64,000 nucleotides of DNA from Cryptomeria japonica (lineage: Eukaryota > Streptophyta > Pinopsida > Cupressales > Cupressaceae), in NCBI RefSeq assembly GCF_030272615.1, contig NC_081407.1:435090730-435154729 (forward strand), written 5' to 3'. Under the pieces are notes generated by a model. That model saw only the letters and a program-made list of their open reading frames with translations. It ran no database searches and was not told the origin of the DNA. This document shows positions 10,841-23,164 of this stretch, piece by piece. Both the position numbers and the translations under genes were made by a program. The stretch's first letter is position 1. The number at the start of each line of letters is the position of its first letter.

Positions 10841-13589
10841 TGTGAGGCCCTACCCCGATTCAGTTTGACATTTTCAGTTATTTGCATATTGAGACTATTA
10901 TGGATGCTTTATTTTATGCTTTATGGACTTAGAACTTATATGATTCCATGATTTGGATCACACTGACATATGTTGATGTTTTATTTCATGCATGATGATT
11001 ATGAAACTTTAGATATGTTACTAGAATAGAAATTACATTATGAAGGTGAATGTCATTATTGGAAATTTGCAGGATTTTATCTTGATGATAGAAAAATGAT
11101 GCATATTTATGAATGGTTCAATTTTGGGAAATTATGTTAATTGCTTATGTGAAATTGAATTTGAAACAAATGAGATATTGAATTACTGTTGCCTAATGTG
11201 TGAGTGTTTGATGTGTAATGGAATCCATGTATTTGATTATGTATAAATGTGATTATTTGGAATTACTAATGTGTTAATTGAGATGCGCAGGAAAATTATC
11301 CATGTGACCATGGAATTTAATGGAGAACCAAACCTAGACCAATGTGCGTTTGTTAAGCCGGGAGTTGTCTATTTGGAGAGACAACACCCCCCCCCCCCCC
11401 CTTGTAATGTATTTTATTTGTGATGTGTATAATGCTTGAGTGTTAAAAATTAATTTGTATGTATATGTGTAATCCTACAAGAGACAAATTCCATGTGTGA
11501 TTTTTATATTGTGTTTTTATTGTGTCACTTGACACATGTGCTGATTAAGTGTCATTGATTTTGACTTGTCTCTTGGAGGGAGTTTTGTTTCTACCAAAGC
11601 CATTCAAAAACATGAGTGTGGTCCCAAATTTGCCTTGGGTAGGGAGTCTTGGGAGTGGTCAACTCAAGGTTGACCCGTAGGTAAACTTCAGTTGGGTTTC
11701 CAAAGGGTTTAATGGACTCCTAGGGTAAGTTTTTAGGCTTTTCCATAGGTCCAAAGGGTATACCTATGGGTTAGGGGTATTTTGCAACATGTGGCTTCTC
11801 CCATGTGACCATTTAGTCACTTCAAAGAGTGGTGTTTTCAAGATGAACGAAAATTCAACTTAGAAAGTTCTTCCTAGGATATAGAGAACCTTCCCTTTAG
11901 GAGTTAAACTCTCTTCCCCATCTTCTTCCACCTTTTCCCTTTCCACTTTTGGTAATGTGTAAGAGTTTGGGAAGGGCAACCAATGGGAACTTACACCTCA
12001 CCCAAGGGGTTGGGAAGAGTGTGAGAGGCCTTCTTAGGCAAGAATTTGGAAACTTAGTGAGTAATCACCCACTCTCCTTTCTGGGAGATTATGCTTGTTT
12101 TGAAAAAGTTAGTAGGAGTTTAGCACATTTGGTGGAATTTGGAGAAAGTTAGTGTGGAATTGGGCAGCTCATCCCCAACTAATTTTAGCAAACCTATTGG
12201 CAGAATAAGGTTGGTTACTTCTTACCTCCTCTTGCTATGTTGTAAGTGTTAGTTATGTTGTTTTGTAAAAGAAAAGAGTTGTTTGAAAGAAAGTGTTTCA
12301 TGAAGTTTTTGTTGAAGTTAAGATTGTGTAATTTTCTTTTCTATGTATTTGGTTTGTGTTCTTGTTTGGCGAGTGTCCAAGATCTCCTACTCTTGGGAGG
12401 GTAGGAAGATCTTGGGGTGGAAGGAGTATGACAGCCATGGGTGAGAGGCTCTCCTTATGGAGAGTGTTCTCAAGGGAGTCCTTGGTGACCCTTGATGCAT
12501 AGCCTTGTGTATGCATTTGGGGGTCATAAGGGGAGTAAATATGGCTTTGAGCCTTTTGGGGGGCATAAGGATTGTGGGAGTATTTGGTTGCATTTGTATT
12601 GCCATGAGGTGGCTTATGTTGTATTGTTTTGGCATGCATTCTCCCCATTGGTACTTGGTCCACTTCCACCCATGGAAGAGTCACCATGAAAGTGGTGAAT
12701 GTGTAGCTTGGGAAGGGAAATTTGAATGCAAGTGTTTTCCTATGTTTGTGTAGAGTTTGCTTGTTTGTAACCCGTCTAGTGCTTGGTTCTCCAAGCTCGG
12801 GGGTGGCTTCTAGTAAGCCTAGGCTGGGAGGTGAGCTTCCCATGGTCAAAAATGTGTTATATTGCAGGTTGCATGGGAATGGAAAAAGAAGGATTAAAAG
12901 ACCATGCTGCTGTTTTTTGTTGCAGAAAGAGTTATTATGACAATGTATTCTTTTTGGGAGTTTGGAAAAAGGGAAGGAAAAAAAAAAGAGCTAGATTGTG
13001 TTATTTACAAGGAAAGAGGATTGTGTATTCAATGATAGCATGTAAAAGAAAAAGTTAGACAATGATACATTTATTTTTCCATTAAGTAAGGCAATGTATT
13101 CATATTCCATGGAAAGGAAAATGCAAATGTTTTGTTGCCAAAATCTTTGTATTTATGTTTATTTTGCACCCTTTATTATGTTGCATCTACTTTGCTAGAG
13201 AAAATTATAATGTCTTTACTTAGTTTGCAAATGAATAGAGAGTGCATTAGATTGCATGTAGAATTTCATGTTTTTCAAAGGAAAGAGAAGAAAAGCATTT
13301 ATTTTCTTATATCCTGCAAGTAAAGGAAACTATGTTGCTGTAAATTTAATAAAACAGTCCATTATTTTGCCATTTATTGCAGCAAAAGAAATTATCTAAA
13401 AGTTTATTTCTTGTATTTAGACTTAGCATTTAGTTCAGTATTTTGTTACAAGGAAAAATAATGTAGTTTAGGAAATCCTTAGATACATTTTGCTGTTGAT
13501 TCATATTATACCCACAAAAGGGCTATTTGAGTTATAGTTTAAAAAAAAAAGAAGAGGGGTGTTACTAAATCTATTTCCACATTCTAAAA

Positions 13590-13663
<74 letters not shown>

Positions 13664-13740
13664 TAAACTGGGTATGTCTGATAAAAAAAAAAGTTTACTG
13701 CATACAAACCTGTTAGACAGAAAGAAAAAAATCCAATGAT

Positions 13741-13773
<33 letters not shown>

Positions 13774-13924
13774 AATATATTATGATTGAATAATATCTCT
13801 ATATTTTTTTATTGATAACCTTGTTAACATTTTATTAAACCCCAAGAAAAAAAAAATCGAAATGTATCCACGTTGGAAGAAAGCAACAGTAAAAACGTTT
13901 GTTTTAAAAAAAAAGGAACAGCAC

Positions 13925-14145
13925 GCAAAGGAAGTGGCGGGGGCGTGGCCTAAGGGCGGCGGCGCCCGCAGACTGCGGGGGGGCCGCAGCCTGCGGGCGG
14001 CGCCGTCCGCAGCCGGCGGTGCCCGCGCTGCCGGCGCTCCCTGCTCGGCCTCCTCCCCTTTCCCTTCGCTGTAGCGCGTTTTAAACGAACAAAAAACAAA
14101 CGACTCCGCCCTTCCCCTTCCTCCCACGTGGAGTTATAAATCGCG
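13925..14145 (+). promoter_or_regulatory. Putative TE-C promoter: GC-rich block, G-box, TATA box
   Basis: A GC-rich, CpG-dense block with repeated CCGCAG/CTGCGG motifs stands out in an AT-rich LTR. It is followed by CACGTG (14125-14130, G-box core) and TATAAA (14135-14140). This order fits a Pol II promoter with transcription starting near 14165. The equivalent TATAAA in the 3' LTR is at 23561-23566, but there the G-box reads CGCATG. Assignment as promoter is inference from motif order. Confidence 0.55.
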
Positions 14146-14350
14146 CTCCGCCCGCTGTTAATGCTTGCACCACCCGCATTTCGACCCTTCTCCGCCCCCT
14201 CTTCCTTCCCACACCTGCGCGCTGTTTGCTCGGCCGCCGACTCCCCTCCACGCACCCTGCACGCGATACCCACACAGAACATAAAATAACATAACCCTCG
14301 CTCGCACCACTCTAGAAGGTATTAAAAAAAAAAAATGTTTTCTCATGCAA

Positions 14351-14377
14351 GCCCTAACCCTATTTTCGGGTTAGGGC
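14351..14377 (+). other. Telomere-like perfect hairpin in the TE-C LTR
   Basis: GCCCTAACCC, a 7-base loop (TATTTTC), then GGGTTAGGGC: a perfect 10-bp stem. It is retained intact in the 3' LTR at 23778-23804. It lies roughly 190 nt downstream of the inferred start site, so it would be in the R/U5 part of the transcript. Possible roles are RNA structure in the leader or 3' end formation. Confidence 0.7.
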
Positions 14378-15247
14378 ATACATGATTAATTTACTCTTAA
14401 AAAAAAAAGAGAAGAGTAGATAAGTGGGGAAAATAATCTCGGGAAACTTAATATAACAAATTTAAAAGGCTTTCCCTCCCCCTTCTTAGAATATAATTAT
14501 AAACTAATGTATAAAATTTATAAGTGAGTAATTATATGCAGTTATAGGTATATATAATAGATTAATTTCAGTAATTAATTGGTTTTCAAAACTATTAGTC
14601 GATTGAATTTAATTAATAGATTAATTTCAGTATTTAAATGGGTTTGCAAAACTTATAGACGATGAATTTAGTTTACATTTTAAAGATAAATATTTGACCA
14701 ATGTAGGAGGACTCAATAAAAGGATTTTAATTCCTAGGTGGATCAGATTTATAAAGAAAAAAAAAAATAAATAAATAAATAAATTAAAGGTGTGACAACA
14801 CTAAGTTCCTTGTAGGGCCAAGAGGGCCAATTAAGTCCAAGGATATAAAGTATCTCATTCCATGAGGTTTTTATTTTAGTATAGTGTTTTAATGGCGAGG
14901 TTAACTAAACTTAAAATTCTAGTGGATAAGAAGATAAGATAAATTTTAAAACGCCTAAATTTTGAAATTAATCGTTACACTTGAACTTTTAATTATTTAT
15001 TAATGAAGCTTAGTGAATTTCCTTTTTGGAAGAAATTTTAGCGCATGGAATAACTTAGTTATCCTTATTACTAAATTGAACTTAGTTACCAGATTGACAC
15101 AAATGTAATTAAGACCAAACCAAAGATGCATTATTTTATTTAAAATAATTGCACTTAGTTGATTAAATTAGTTAAGTAGGTCGTTAATTAGTTAAGTATT
15201 TTTAAAAAAAAAAATTCGTTCGTGCCCAAAAGTCGGGCATGACATTT

Positions 15248-15259
15248 TGGTATCAGAGC
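15248..15259 (+). other. TE-C primer-binding site
   Basis: TGGTATCAGAGC, complementary to the 3' end of plant initiator Met-tRNA and the standard primer of many plant LTR elements. It begins three bases after the LTR end. Confidence 0.9.
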
Positions 15260-15410
15260 AAGGTTGCCAACACTAGGGAACCTTACTCCATTACGTTTCG
15301 CTATAATTAATTAATTAATTAAATTGTATTTAATTTTATTTTTAAACTAGCTAAAATATTTTCTCATAAAATAGTTATTTATTTCGTTTTATTTTATTTT
15401 CTTAAAAAGG

Positions 15411-18400
15411 ATGCCTCCAACTACGCGACAAGCTCGCAAACGTGGTAGAGGCCCTAGGCGTGCACGCATGGCACGCGAAGAGGTCATTAGGGAGGAATCG
15501 GTTCAGGAAGTGGACCCAGCAGCTCCTCCCGAGCAATCAGTTGACCCAAACCGAGACATCTTGGTAGCCCTTCAGAACCTGATTGGACTAGTATAGGATA
15601 GGCTTCCAGCAGTAGATCATAATGTTGAGAACCAGAACTCAGGAAGTCATAGAACAGTAGAATGGGAACGGAGTAGGAGTCCACCTCCTAATCCCGTAGA
15701 GAGTCAGGCTGTGCATGAGCCCGAACCCATTCACCTACCAGCACCACCTCCAGCCGTAGCACCAGTGTATATTGAGAGGGCACGTAGAGATCCAGGGGAT
15801 CTAATCAGAGAGGTTATGCGTCTTCAGCCACCATCATTTGGGGGATCTACCGATGGGGTAGAGGCAGAGGCATGGCTTTTAAGCCTAGATAGGTGCTTTG
15901 CATTGCGCTCTTATGAGAGCAATCTAAAAGCACGAGCAGCAGTTCACCTATTGCGAGGAACAGCCTCCACATGGTGGAGACAGGAAGAATATAAGTGTGG
16001 CTTAGAGATAGAGACCCTCACTTGGGAGATTTTCACAGAGAGATTCAGGGAGAGGTATCTATCAGAGCATTTCAGACAGCGTAGGGTGGATGAGTTTCAT
16101 GACCTCCAGCAGAAGGGTCTTACAGTGACACAGTACGAGAACAAGTTCTTTGAACTATTACCCTATGTAGACTACCTGAAAGATGAAAAGCTTCTCGTCA
16201 ACCGATTTATCAGAGGATTGAATTCCGGCATAGCAGGACCAGTGAGAATGGCCGCTCCAGGGAGCCTCCGGGTTGCCGTGGAGAAGGCTTTGATAGCCGA
16301 GGAGATTTAGGCCAGACCGCATGACTCGAAGGATCGGTTTCAGAACCGTAACCCTTCACCACAGACTTATGGGTTTCAGAAACCCCATTGGAAAGGTAAC
16401 AACAGACACTCATCGGGGTTCTCCAAACCCCCTCCTCCGCAACAGTCACAGCAAAACCAGAGGCAAAAGCCTCCGTAGAATCAGCAGGGCACAAAGCCCA
16501 AGAAGTGGCAGTCACAGGGTCAGAGGCAAGATCAGAAATCTCAAGCTCCTTACACACCTCCGGCTAGGACTCAGCAGTCCTCTAGAGGTGGGTACAGTGG
16601 TTCTAGTAGGACAGGGGGACAGTCTTTCTCCAGACCACAGGGAGTACAGTTTCAGGCACGAGGCCCTTGCTTCACATGTGGAGCCATGGGACACATAGCG
16701 AGGGAGTGTCCTCAGGGTCAGATGACAGGGAATCAGAGGATGGCAGCATCAGAGCCGACAGTTGGGGACATGGGCAAGTCCCACAGAGTCTTCGCAGCGG
16801 TTGACAACCACCAGGCAGAGCATCAGGCCACGGTTATTGAGGTAGCAGGTATGATCAGAGGTAGCAGTGTATCTATATTATTTGATTCAGGAGCTACTGA
16901 TTCTTTTATATCTCCATTGGTTGTGGAGCATTGCGGGCTAGTGGCAATTAGGCAAGAGGATAGTTGGGAAGTGGAATTAGCTTCAGGGGCTAGAGTGTCA
17001 GTGGAATCAGAGGTTAAGGGATGTCAGCTTCAGATTGGCAACACCACCACCTTAGTGGACCTTAGAGTTACACCACTCGGATCATATGGCGTCGTACTTG
17101 GCATGGATTGGCTTTATGCCCACAGAGCCAAGATGGATTGTCGCCTGAAAAAGATCGAGTGTGAGGATGATCATGGCTCTCTTATAGTGATCACTGGAAT
17201 TCAGAGACCCGTGTCTCTTCGTATGATCTCCGCCATGCAGCTTAAGCGGAGCATGCGAAAGGGATGTCAGTTATTTGCCATCACCATTAGTGATAGAGAA
17301 GAAGAAGAGGAAAAGGAACCATCCATTGACGACCATCCTATCCTTAGAGAATTTTCAGATGTATTTCCTTCAGAGTTACCTAGTATGCCGCCCCGTAGAG
17401 AGATTGATTTTCATATAGACCTTGTTCCAGGAGCCGAACCAATTTCAAGAGCACCATATAGAATGACTACAAATGAGCTTAATGAGCTCAAGATTCAGCT
17501 TGAAGAACTCCTAGAGAAGGGCCACATTCGCCCTAGTGTATCCCCTTGGGGTGCACCAGTCATCTTCATGAAGAAGAAAGATGGATCTCTCCGATTATGC
17601 ATGGACTACCGTCAGTTGAACAAAGTAACCATCAAGAACCAATATCCATTGCCCAGAATCGACGATTTGTTTGACCAACTTCAAGATGCCAAAGTATTTT
17701 CCAAGATTGATCTAAAATCAGGGTACCATCAGTTGAGAATAGTGGAAAGTGATATCCACAAGACCGCATTTCGCACTAGATATGGCCACTATGAGTTCAC
17801 CGTGGTTCTATTCGGTCTTACGAATGCCCCAGCAGTTTTTATGAGTCTCATGAATGGAGTATTCCGAACATTCCTCGACCGCTTTGTGATTGTGTTTCTC
17901 GATGACATTTTGATATATTCATGGAATGAGGAGGAACATGAGGAACACTTGAGGCAGGTTTTGCAGTGTTTGAGGGAAAATCAGTTGTATGGCAGTTTGT
18001 CGAAGTGTGCTTTCTTTAGAACTGAGATCAAGTACCTTGGTCATGTTATATCCGGTGATGGGATCTCAGTAGACCCATCAAAGATCAGAGCAATTATGGA
18101 TTGGCCAGCACCTACCTGTGTGACAGAGGTCAGGAGCTTCATGGGCTTAGCAGGTTATTACCGACGTTTTGTTGAGGGATTCTCTAGAGTTGCTCATCCT
18201 ATCACTTCTCTTCAGCGCAAAGGGAAGAAGTTTGAGTGGACGGAGAAGTGCGAGAAGGCCTTTCAGGAACTTAAAAAGGCACTTACTACCACACCCATCC
18301 TTGTAGTACCGGATCCTTCAGCTGATTTCACGGTTTGCACTGATGCTTCCCTAGATGGTTTAGGAGCAGTACTTATGCAGAATGACAGAGCTATAGCTTT

Positions 18401-20177
18401 TGAGTCTAGGAAACTCAAGACTCACGAGCTTAATTACCCCACGCATGACCTTGAGCTAGCAGCCGTAGTACATGCACTTGTGAGATGGAGACATTTCCTT
18501 TTGGGTCATCATTTTGAGTTGCACTCAGACCATCAGAGCCTTCAGTACATATTTACTCAGCCGAATCTTAATGCACGACAGAGGAGATGGATGGAATTCT
18601 TGTGTGACTATGATTTTGACGTTCACTACATCAAAGGGAAAGAAAATGTAGTTGCAGATGCTTTGAGTAGGAGATGTCACGAGGTATTCACCATGTCTAT
18701 GAGCACGGATTTGAGAGATCGGATCATGCAGCGACTGCCAGAGGACAGATGGTATTTAGAGGTTTGCCAGGCTATTCGATCTCAGGAAACCGTAGAAGGG
18801 AAATATGTGGATTACTCCTTAGAGTCAGATGGTTTATTATGCCATAGAGGGCGCATCTATATACCTTCTTCCGGGGGATTGCGGGAGTTCATTATCACAG
18901 AGGCTCATAGAGCTCCTTATGCAGCGCATCCCGGGGTCAAGAAGTTGCATGCAGACTTGAGAGAACTATATCATTGGCCAGGTATGCGACAGCTTATTGC
19001 TGAGTTGGTAGCCCGATGCCTTGAGTGTCAGAGAGTCAAGGCGGAGCACCGCCATCCAGGTGGGTTGCTTCAATCTCATGCTATACCAGAGTGGAAGTGG
19101 GACACTATATCCATGGACTTTATCATTGGTCTCCCTATGTCATCTCGCCGCCATGATGCCATCTTGGTGACGGTTGACAAGTTGACCAAAGTGGCTCACT
19201 TTTCACCAGTTCGTACCACCTTCACAGCACCCGCAGTAGCACAGGTGTTTTTGCGAGACATTATCAGACTTCATGGTGTTCCACGTAAGATCATTTCCGA
19301 CAGGGATTCCCTCTTCACTTCTTCTTTTTGGAAGGCATTACAGGTAGCTATGGGTACCAAGCTCAATTTCAGTACAGCCTATCATCCGGAGACGGATGGC
19401 CAGACAGAGAGAGTTAATCAGGTGTTAGAGGATATGCTTCGCATGTATGTCATGGATCACCAGACCAGATGGGAGGAGTATCTTCCTTTAGTGGAGTTTG
19501 CCTATAACAATGGGCATCACACGTCCTTGGGGATGCCACCCTATCAGGCATTATATGGCAGGCCTTGTAGGACACCATTGAGTTGGGACCGCATAGAGGA
19601 TAGAGTTGCTATTAGTCCAGAGATAGTTCGGGATATGGAACAGCAGGTGGATTTGATTAGGCAGCATCTTAGAGAGCCACAGGATAGACAAAAGAAATAT
19701 GCAGATGCAAAGAGGGTTGATCGTAGCTACTCAGTTGGAGACAGAGTCTTCTTGAGAGTGCGACCGCATAAGAGTCCAATCCATTATGGAAAGGGTTCTA
19801 AGCTCGCACCTCGATTTGTAGGACCATTTGAGATCCTTGAGAGGATAGGGCCAGTTGCCTACCGTCTAGCATTGCCACCTAGCCTGTCACGCATCCACGA
19901 TGTGTTTCATGTTTCAATTTTGAGGAAGTATATCTATGATGAGTCTCATATATTAGATTGGGATGCCTTGCAGGTGGAGTCGGACGGGCAGCTAGCTTTG
20001 GAGCCCATTCGCATTTTGGCACGCCGGACACTGAGCCTTCGAGGGCGAGAGCTGGACCAGGTTAAGGTCCAGTGGGATTGCTATGATGAGGTCACAGCCT
20101 CATGGGAGGATGTAGCACTTATGAGATCACAGTACCCCCACCTTTTTGATGAACTCCAGGAGGAAGTTCATGCCTAG
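15411..20177 (+). pseudogene. TE-C gag-pol polyprotein (three in-frame TAG stops in gag)
   Basis: One frame of about 1589 codons runs from the ATG at 15411 to the TAG at 20175. It is broken at 15594-15596, 16308-16310 and 16476-16478. Every stop is TAG and all lie in gag, and each fits a C-to-T change of CAG. The gag core is at 15800-16310; a CCHC knuckle ([14 protein letters not shown]) is at 16668-16709; the protease DSG is at 16884-16892. RT has an FLDD active site near 17895-17906. RNase H covers about 18310-18680. The integrase has HHCC near 18900-19030, a D,D,E core around 19120-19420, and a chromodomain-like tail (about 20040-20170). The pol part is uninterrupted over 1163 codons and keeps the catalytic residues, so pol could be functional while this copy's gag is not. 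Gag and pol share one frame, as in most plant Gypsy elements. Confidence 0.93.
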
Positions 20178-20187
20178 AGGGCGAGGG
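20176..20187 (+). other. TE-C polypurine tract
   Basis: The purine-rich AGAGGGCGAGGG lies directly before the 3' LTR TGTGAGG and overlaps the polyprotein stop region. Confidence 0.7.
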
Positions 20188-22938
20188 TGTGAGGCCCTAC
20201 CCCGATTCAGTTTGACATTTTCAGTTATTTGCATATTGAGACTATTATGGATGCTTTATTTTATGCTTTATGGACTTAGAACTTATATGATTCCATGATT
20301 TGGATCACACTGACATATGTTGATGTTTTATTTCATGCATGATGATTATGAAACTTTAGATATGTTACTAGAATAGAAATTACATTATGAAGGTGAATGT
20401 CATTATTGGAAATTTGCAGGATTTTATCTTGATGATAGAAAAATGATGCATATTTATGAATGGTTCAATTTTGGGAAATTATGTTAATTGCTTATGTGAA
20501 ATTGAATTTGAAACAAATGAGATATTGAATTACTGTTGCCTAATGTGTGAGTGTTTGATGTGTAATGGAATCCATGTATTTGATTATGTATAAATGTGAT
20601 TATTTGGAATTACTAATGTGTTAATTGAGATGCGCAGGAAAATTATCCATGTGACCATGGAATTTAATGGAGAACCAAACCTAGACCAATGTGCGTTTGT
20701 TAAGCCGGGAGTTGTCTATTTGGAGAGACAACACCCCCCCCCCCCCCTTGTAATGTATTTTATTTGTGATGTGTATAATGCTTGAGTGTTAAAAATTAAT
20801 TTGTATGTATATGTGTAATCCTACAAGAGACAAATTCCATGTGTGATTTTTATATTGTGTTTTTATTGTGTCACTTGACACATGTGCTGATTAAGTGTCA
20901 TTGATTTTGACTTGTCTCTTGGAGGGAGTTTTGTTTCTACCAAAGCCATTCAAAAACATGAGTGTGGTCCCAAATTTGCCTTGGGTAGGGAGTCTTGGGA
21001 GTGGTCAACTCAAGGTTGACCCGTAGGTAAACTTCAGTTGGGTTTCCAAAGGGTTTAATGGACTCCTAGGGTAAGTTTTTAGGCTTTTCCAAAGGTCCAA
21101 AGGGTATACCTATGGGTTAGGGGTATTTTGCAACATGTGGCTTCTCCCATGTGACCATTTAGTCACTTCAAAGAGTGGTGTTTTCAAGATGAACGAAAAT
21201 TCAACTTAGAAAGTTCTTCCTAGGATATAGAGAACCTTCCCTTTAGGAGTTAAACTCTCTTCCCCATCTTCTTCCACCTTTTCCCTTTCCACTTTTGGTA
21301 ATGTGTAAGAGTTTGGGAAGGGCAACCAATGGGAACTCACACCTCACCCAAGGGGTTGGGAAGAGTGTGAGAGGCCTTCTTAGGCAAGAATTTGGAAACT
21401 TAGTGAGTAATCACCCACTCTCCTTTCTGGGAGATTATGCTTGTTTTGAAAAGGTTAGTAGTAGTTTAGCACATTTGGTGGAATTTGGAGAAAGTTAGTG
21501 TGGAATTGGGCAGCTCATCCCCAACTAATTTTAGCAAACCTATTGGCAGAATAAGGTTGGTTACTTCTTACCTCCTCTTGCTATGTTGTAAGTGTTAGTT
21601 ATGTTGTTTTGTAAAAGAAAAGAGTTGTTTGAAAGAAAGTGTTTCATGAAGTTTTTGTTGAAGTTAAGATTGTGTAATTTTCTTTTCTATGTATTTGGTT
21701 TGTGTTCTTGTTGTTTGGCGAGTGTCCAAGATCTCCTACTCTTGGGAGGGTAGGAAGATCTTGGGGTGGAAGGAGTATGACAGCCATGGGTGAGAGGCTC
21801 TCCTTATGGAGAGTGTTCTCAAGGGAGTCCTTGGTGACCCTTGATGCATAGCCTTGTGTATGCATTTGGGGGTCATAAGGGGAGTAAATATGGCTTTGAG
21901 CCTTTTGGGGGGCATAAGGATTGTGGGAGTATTTGGTTGCATTTGTATTGCCATGAGGTGGCTTATGTTGTATTGTTTTGGCATGCATTCTCCCCATTGG
22001 TACTTGGTCCACTTCCACCCATGGAAGAGTCACCATGAAAGTGGTGAATGTGTAGCTTGGGAAGGGAAATTTGAATGCAAGTGTTTTCCTATGTTTGTGT
22101 AGAGTTTGCTTGTTTGTAACCCGTCTAGTGCTTGGTTCTCCAAGCTCGGGGGTGGCTTCTAGTAAGCCTAGGCTGGGAGGTGAGCTTCCCATGGTCAAAA
22201 ATGTGTTATATTGCAGGTTGCATGGGAATGGAAAAAGAAGGATTAAAAGACCATGCTGCTGTTTTTTGTTGCAGAAAGAGTTATTATGACAATGTATTCT
22301 TTTTGGGAGTTTGGAAAAAGGGAAGGAAAAAAAAGAGAGCTAGATTGTGTTATTTACAAGGAAAGAGGATTGTGTATTCAATGATAGCATGTAAAAGAAA
22401 AAGTTAGACAATGATACATTTATTTTTCCATTAAGTAAGGCAATGTATTCATATTCCATGGAAAGGAAAATGCAAATGTTTTGTTGCCAAAATCTTTGTA
22501 TTTATGTTTATTTTGCACCCTTTATTATGTTGCATCTACTTTGCTAGAGAAAATTATAATGTCTTTACTTAGTTTGCAAATGAATAGAGAGTGCATTAGA
22601 TTGCATGTAGAATTTCATGTTTTTCAAAGGAAAGAGAAGAAAAGCATTTATTTTCTTATATCCTGCAAGTAAAGGAAACTATGTTGCTGTAAATTTAATA
22701 AAACAGTCCATTATTTTGCCATTTATTGCAGCAAAAGAAATTATCTAAAAGTTTATTTCTTGTATTTAGACTTAGCATTTAGTTCAGTATTTTGTTACAA
22801 GGAAAAATAATGTAGTTTAGGAAATCCTTAGATACATTTTGCTGTTGATTCATATTATACCCACAAAAGGGCTATTTGAGTTATAGTTTAAAAAAAAAAG
22901 AAGAGGGGTGTTACTAAATCTATTTCCACATTCTAAAA

Positions 22939-23008
<70 letters not shown>

Positions 23009-23087
23009 TAAACTGGGTATGTCTGATAAAAAAAAAAGTTTACTGCATACAAACCTGTTAGACAGAAAGAAAAAAATCCATTGATAT

Positions 23088-23164
<77 letters not shown>

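Larger units (their letters stand above)
10841..15244 (+). repeat. TE-C 5' LTR (4404 bp)
   Basis: It begins TGTGAGGCCCTACCCC and ends GTCGGGCATGACA. It contains a C-run (about 11389-11401), TA microsatellites (13588-13780), a GC-rich promoter-like block (about 13930-14280) and a perfect CCCTAACCC/GGGTTAGGG hairpin (14351-14377). The short ORFs inside it are shared with the 3' LTR by descent and I do not regard them as genes. Confidence 0.95.

Noticed and set aside
11389-11403. C homopolymer with possible regulatory meaning
   Set aside because: A simple homopolymer, present in both LTRs; nothing supports a function.
12298-12849. A 183-codon antisense ORF in the TE-C 5' LTR, matched by 184 codons in the 3' LTR (21644-22198)
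   Set aside because: The LTRs were identical at insertion, so its presence twice is not independent evidence of selection. It has no recognisable domain.
13501-13707. ORF with a long Tyr-Ile repeat
   Set aside because: Translation of the TA microsatellite in the LTR.
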